A DNA stretch of 10,873 bases from Myxococcales bacterium UBA5297. Its GTDB lineage: Bacteria; Myxococcota; Myxococcia; Myxococcales; UBA5297. Location: positions 34,723-45,595 of the forward strand of contig DHSB01000057.1 in the NCBI GenBank assembly GCA_002408385.1. The letters run 5' to 3'. The position numbers were made by a program, and so were the translations under genes. Below are positions 8,123 to 10,873 of this stretch, one piece after another. The notes beneath the pieces were generated by a model. It saw only the letters and a program-made list of their open reading frames with translations. It searched no databases and was not told the DNA's origin. Positions within the stretch are counted from its first letter, which is position 1. Every line of letters begins with the position of its first letter.

Positions 8123-8143
8123 ACTATAGCGCGCCGTTCGGCG
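8123..8143 (-). promoter_or_regulatory. Candidate -10 box with inverted repeat upstream of the lipoprotein gene
   Basis: TATAGT on the minus strand (8128-8123) matches the -10 consensus at 5 of 6 positions and ends 8 nt before the ATG at 8114, so the mRNA would start about 2 nt before the ATG. No good -35 exists at 17-19 nt. A 12-bp inverted repeat CGCCG-TT-CGGCG (8132-8143) lies in the spacer and could bind a regulator. Both readings are inference. Confidence 0.45.
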
Positions 8144-8185
8144 GCCGAGTGTTGGCTAGCAGGACTCGGCTCCGGGGCTCGTCTG

Positions 8186-8214
8186 TTGAAAACCTGCAAG
8201 ATCGCGACTAGGGT
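8186..8214 (+). promoter_or_regulatory. Candidate sigma-70-type promoter of the histidine kinase gene
   Basis: TTGAAA (8186-8191, 5 of 6 to TTGACA) is followed after exactly 17 nt by TAGGGT (8209-8214), which keeps the key T-A and final T of the -10 box. The predicted start near 8221 leaves a leader of about 34 nt that includes GAGGG just before the ATG at 8255. It is the best-formed promoter in the window, although its -10 is weak. Confidence 0.5.
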
Positions 8215-8254
8215 CACTCCTTAGCGCGGCGCAGGTCTGCCAGACGAGGGACCC

Positions 8255-10729
8255 ATGAGCGTGGCGCGGGGGGAAGACATGAACGCGGCGAATACGCCGG
8301 GCGCTTGGGAAGCGCTGTCGGATGGCGACCTGGCAGGGTCGCTGCTCGAAGCGTTGTGGGGGTCGCCGGTCCCGATCGCCATCTTCGACAGTCAGCTTCG
8401 CGTCGCGCGGGTCAACCCCGCGATGGCGCAGCTCAACGGCGTGAGCGCCTCGGCGCATGTCGGCCGGCGCCTGAGCGAGGCGCTGCCGCTGCTCGACGTG
8501 AGGGCCGAGGAGTCGTTGCGCCAGGTGATGCGCACCGGCCAGCCGCTGCTCAACGTCGCCTACTCGGGCGAGACCGAGGCGGTGCCCGGCGCCAAGCGCG
8601 ACTGGCTCGGGAGCGTCTTCCCGGTGCGCGGCCCTCGCGGCGAGGCCATCGGCCTGTGCGTGATCGTCAACGAGATCTCCGCGCTGCGACGCCAGGAGGA
8701 TGCCGCCCGGCGTGCCCAGGCCGATGCCGAGCGCGCGTCGCGCCGGCTCGAGGCGCTCCAACAGTTGGGCGAGCCGCTCTCCAGCGCCCTGACACCGGCC
8801 CGGGTCGCGCACGTCGTCCTGCACGTGGGCCTGCCGCTGCTCGACGCCGACGCGGGCTCAGTGGCCGCCATCGAACAGGGCGCGCTGGTCGTCCTCGGGC
8901 GCTCGGGGTTTTGCGACGAGACCATCGCGTGCTGGGCGCGCGCCCACGGCGCGCGCCCCACGCCCCACTCCGACGCGATGGCTTCCGGTAACCCCGTCTT
9001 TCTTGAGAGGCTCGAGGAGGACTTGAAGAAGCTCTACCCCGAGCAGGCGCAGCTGCTCGGGCCCACCCCGTTCGCCTCGGCGGTCGTGGTCCCGCTCATG
9101 GCGGACGGGCGCGCGCTCGGGCTCCTGTCACTCGCCTTCACGAAAGCGCGCTCGTTCAGCGGCGATGACCGCTCGTTCATCCTCGCCCTCGCCGCTCAGT
9201 GCGCCCAGGCGCTGCATCGGGCCCGGCTATTCGAGGCCGAGCAGCAACAACGGGCCCGGGCCGAGCAGAACGCGCTGCTGCTCGACACCTTCATCGCCGC
9301 CGCCCCGTGCGGCCTCGCCTTCTTCGACACCGAGCTGCGGTACCGGAAGATCAACCCTGCGCTCGCCGCCATCAACGGCCAGCCTGTCAGCGAACACCTC
9401 GGAAGGTCGGCCGACGGGCTGGTGGGCCATCCGGGCACCGTCCAAGCGCTCAGGCAGGTGGCCGCGACGCATGCGCCGCTCGAAGGGCTCAGCCTCGCCG
9501 TCCAGACTCCGGGGGGCTCGGGGCGTTCTCGCTCCTGGCTGGCGAGCATCTTTCCGGTCTGTGGCCCGGAGGGCACGCTGTTTGGCGTCGGCACCACGGT
9601 GACCGAGGTGACGAGCCTGCGCGACTCGGAGCACGAGCGCGAGAGGCTGCTCGGCGAGCTTCGCGAGGCGCTGCGCGAGCGCAACGAGTCGGTGGCGCTG
9701 CTCGAGCACCTGCTCGACGCCGCCCCGCTCGGCTTTGCCCTGCTCGGTCCGGATCTTCGCTTCCTCGAGGCGAACCGGGCCTTCGCCGCGCTCTGGGGGG
9801 ACAAGCCCGCCGAGGACTATTTGGGAAAGACCTTCGCGGACTTCGCCCCCGCTCCCCTTGCCGAGAGGGCGACCGCGCAGTGCAAGCAGGTGCTCGCCTC
9901 GGGCGAGCCGATGACCGACGTGGAGTTCTGCGGCGAGGACTGCGGCAGGCGCTGGGCCTATCTCGGGAGCTGGTTCCCGGTCCGCTCAGCCGACCGCGTC
10001 CTGGGGCTGGGGGTCGTCCTTCGCGACGTCGCGGCCCAACGCGCTGCGCAGGAGTTCCAGCGACACCTGCTCGGCATCGTCGGGCACGAGCTGCGCAACC
10101 CCCTGGCCGCCATCTCCGCCTCCGCGGCCTGCCTGCTGCACAGCAGCGCGCTGTCGGGGCGCGACCGCCAGGTCCTCACGCGGATCGCCGCGGGCAGCTC
10201 GCGCATCGAGCGCATCGTCGGCGACCTGCTCGACTTCACGCTCGTGCATGCGGGCAAGGGCATCCCGGTTTCACGCCAGCCCGCGGATCTGGGCTCGCTG
10301 TGCCTGCAGGTCATCGACGAGATCGAAGCATCCCAGCCGCAGGCGAAGATCGCCTGCCGCGGCGAGGGAGACGGACGCGGCGAATGGGACGCGGCCCGCC
10401 TCGCCCAGCTTGTCGCCAACTTGGTGACCAACGCCTTGAAGCACGGCGCGCAGGGCAGCTCCATCGAGGTGCGCTGGCACGGCTCAGAGGACGAGGTGCT
10501 GCTCGAGGTGCGAAATTCGGGCGAGCCGATAGCCGAGGCGCTGCTCCCGCACCTCTTTCAGCCCTTCGGGCAGGCCTCGCACAGCGACCACGGCATCGGG
10601 CTCGGGCTCTTCATCTCTCGACAAATCGCGGCCGCACACGGCGGCACCATCGAAGCCCGCTCGGACCTGAGTGAAGGCACCGTTTTCTCCGTCCGGCTTC
10701 CTCGCCGTCAGGCGGGCCGCGACCCCTGA
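8255..10729 (+). CDS. Soluble sensor histidine kinase, PAS-GAF-PAS-PAS-HisKA-HATPase
   Basis: An 824-aa kinase of a two-component or phosphorelay system, without signal peptide or membrane segment, hence cytosolic. Domains by eye: PAS1 about 30-145, GAF about 165-325, PAS2 about 340-455, a coiled coil near 455-480, PAS3 about 480-595, dimerisation/phosphoacceptor domain about 600-668 with His611 in HELRNP, and the ATPase domain about 680-815. In the ATPase domain the N box is ANLVTNALKHG (721-731), the G1 region is RNSGEPI (753-759, where the usual Asp is Asn, as in a known subset of kinases), the F box is LFQPFGQ (767-773) and the G2 box is GIGLGLF (780-786). Each PAS domain ends with a W-x-x-S-x-FPV-type strand, so they look like copies of one unit. 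GAF or PAS could bind a small ligand or cofactor; none can be named. Start is 8255 (GAGGG 4 nt upstream); ATG 8279 (GGGGGGAAG upstream) is nearly as good. No response regulator follows in the window. Confidence 0.94.
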   Translation: MSVARGEDMNAANTPGAWEALSDGDLAGSLLEALWGSPVPIAIFDSQLRVARVNPAMAQLNGVSASAHVGRRLSEALPLLDVRAEESLRQVMRTGQPLLNVAYSGETEAVPGAKRDWLGSVFPVRGPRGEAIGLCVIVNEISALRRQEDAARRAQADAERASRRLEALQQLGEPLSSALTPARVAHVVLHVGLPLLDADAGSVAAIEQGALVVLGRSGFCDETIACWARAHGARPTPHSDAMASGNPVFLERLEEDLKKLYPEQAQLLGPTPFASAVVVPLMADGRALGLLSLAFTKARSFSGDDRSFILALAAQCAQALHRARLFEAEQQQRARAEQNALLLDTFIAAAPCGLAFFDTELRYRKINPALAAINGQPVSEHLGRSADGLVGHPGTVQALRQVAATHAPLEGLSLAVQTPGGSGRSRSWLASIFPVCGPEGTLFGVGTTVTEVTSLRDSEHERERLLGELREALRERNESVALLEHLLDAAPLGFALLGPDLRFLEANRAFAALWGDKPAEDYLGKTFADFAPAPLAERATAQCKQVLASGEPMTDVEFCGEDCGRRWAYLGSWFPVRSADRVLGLGVVLRDVAAQRAAQEFQRHLLGIVGHELRNPLAAISASAACLLHSSALSGRDRQVLTRIAAGSSRIERIVGDLLDFTLVHAGKGIPVSRQPADLGSLCLQVIDEIEASQPQAKIACRGEGDGRGEWDAARLAQLVANLVTNALKHGAQGSSIEVRWHGSEDEVLLEVRNSGEPIAEALLPHLFQPFGQASHSDHGIGLGLFISRQIAAAHGGTIEARSDLSEGTVFSVRLPRRQAGRDP

Positions 10730-10803
10730 GAGCGGAGCTGCCTGGCCCTGCGCGCGTCTTCAAGAGGTGTCGCGAAACCTCCTCGAGCTCGGCCCCCTCC
10801 TCC

Positions 10804-10831
10804 GGTCACCTCGAGCGGCGTCGAGGGGACC
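10804..10831 (+). terminator. Candidate terminator of the kinase gene
   Basis: GGTC-A-CCTCGA pairs with TCGAGG-G-GACC around a GCGGCG loop: 10 base pairs with one A/G mismatch, beginning 75 nt after the kinase stop. It is followed by CCTTCGACT, only weakly T-containing, so efficiency is doubtful. Confidence 0.4.
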
Positions 10832-10846
10832 CTTCGACTCCACTCC

Positions 10847-10871
10847 CGCAGCTCGCGCGTCGGGAGCTGCG
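10847..10871. terminator. Second hairpin at the right edge
   Basis: A perfect 8-bp stem CGCAGCTC / GAGCTGCG with a 9-nt loop reaches 2 nt from the window end. It may back up the preceding hairpin, or serve a convergent gene beyond the edge. What follows cannot be seen. Confidence 0.3.
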
Positions 10872-10873
10872 CT

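Larger units (their letters stand above)
10730..10873. other. Sequence after the kinase gene, no supportable CDS
   Basis: The last 144 bp carry two hairpins (10804-10831 and 10847-10871). I see no start codon with a convincing ribosome binding site or any protein family signal before the window ends. Confidence 0.4.

Overview
The window is high-GC bacterial DNA (by eye well over 60%, with strong G/C preference at third codon positions). It carries conserved housekeeping genes next to secreted, cysteine-rich proteins. The strongest taxonomic hint is the 783-residue lipoprotein. Its repeats of the type C-x-DG-x2[11 protein letters not shown], with a calcium-loop-like D/N-D-CDG motif and a fibrinogen-like C-terminus, recall secreted proteins of Myxococcota, Bradymonadota and related former Deltaproteobacteria. 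That placement is inference; no rRNA or other phylogenetic marker was analysed.

Layout. Positions 1-4626 are on the minus strand, read right to left: holB (DNA polymerase III delta prime), holA (delta; its ATG overlaps the holB stop in ATGA), a gap of about 290 bp, a small secreted cysteine-rich protein (105 aa), a gap of about 250 bp, then lepA (elongation factor 4), which runs off the left edge. A divergent gap (4627-4762) separates holB from a plus-strand M48 metalloprotease lipoprotein (4763-5554). This gene converges on the large minus-strand lipoprotein (5763-8114), and the 208 bp between them holds hairpins and an imperfect direct repeat. A second divergent gap (8115-8254) separates the lipoprotein from a plus-strand soluble multi-PAS/GAF histidine kinase (8255-10729). 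The last 144 bp hold two hairpins and no gene that I can support.

How the genes work together. HolA and HolB are subunits of the DnaX clamp loader that places the beta clamp on DNA. LepA acts on the ribosome. The M48 lipoprotein probably does outer-membrane protein quality control. The large lipoprotein is probably a surface-exposed binding or adhesion protein. The kinase is a cytosolic sensor with no response regulator in view. Only holB-holA is a clear operon.

Most noteworthy: the C-terminal cysteine cluster of the 105-aa protein (7 Cys in 10 residues), the mosaic lipoprotein, an apparent insertion of about 85-90 residues in HolA, and two starts (holB and the lipoprotein) with a -10-like hexamer only 8-9 nt before the ATG and no Shine-Dalgarno sequence, which suggests leaderless mRNAs. 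I saw no CRISPR array, RNA gene, mobile element or defence system.
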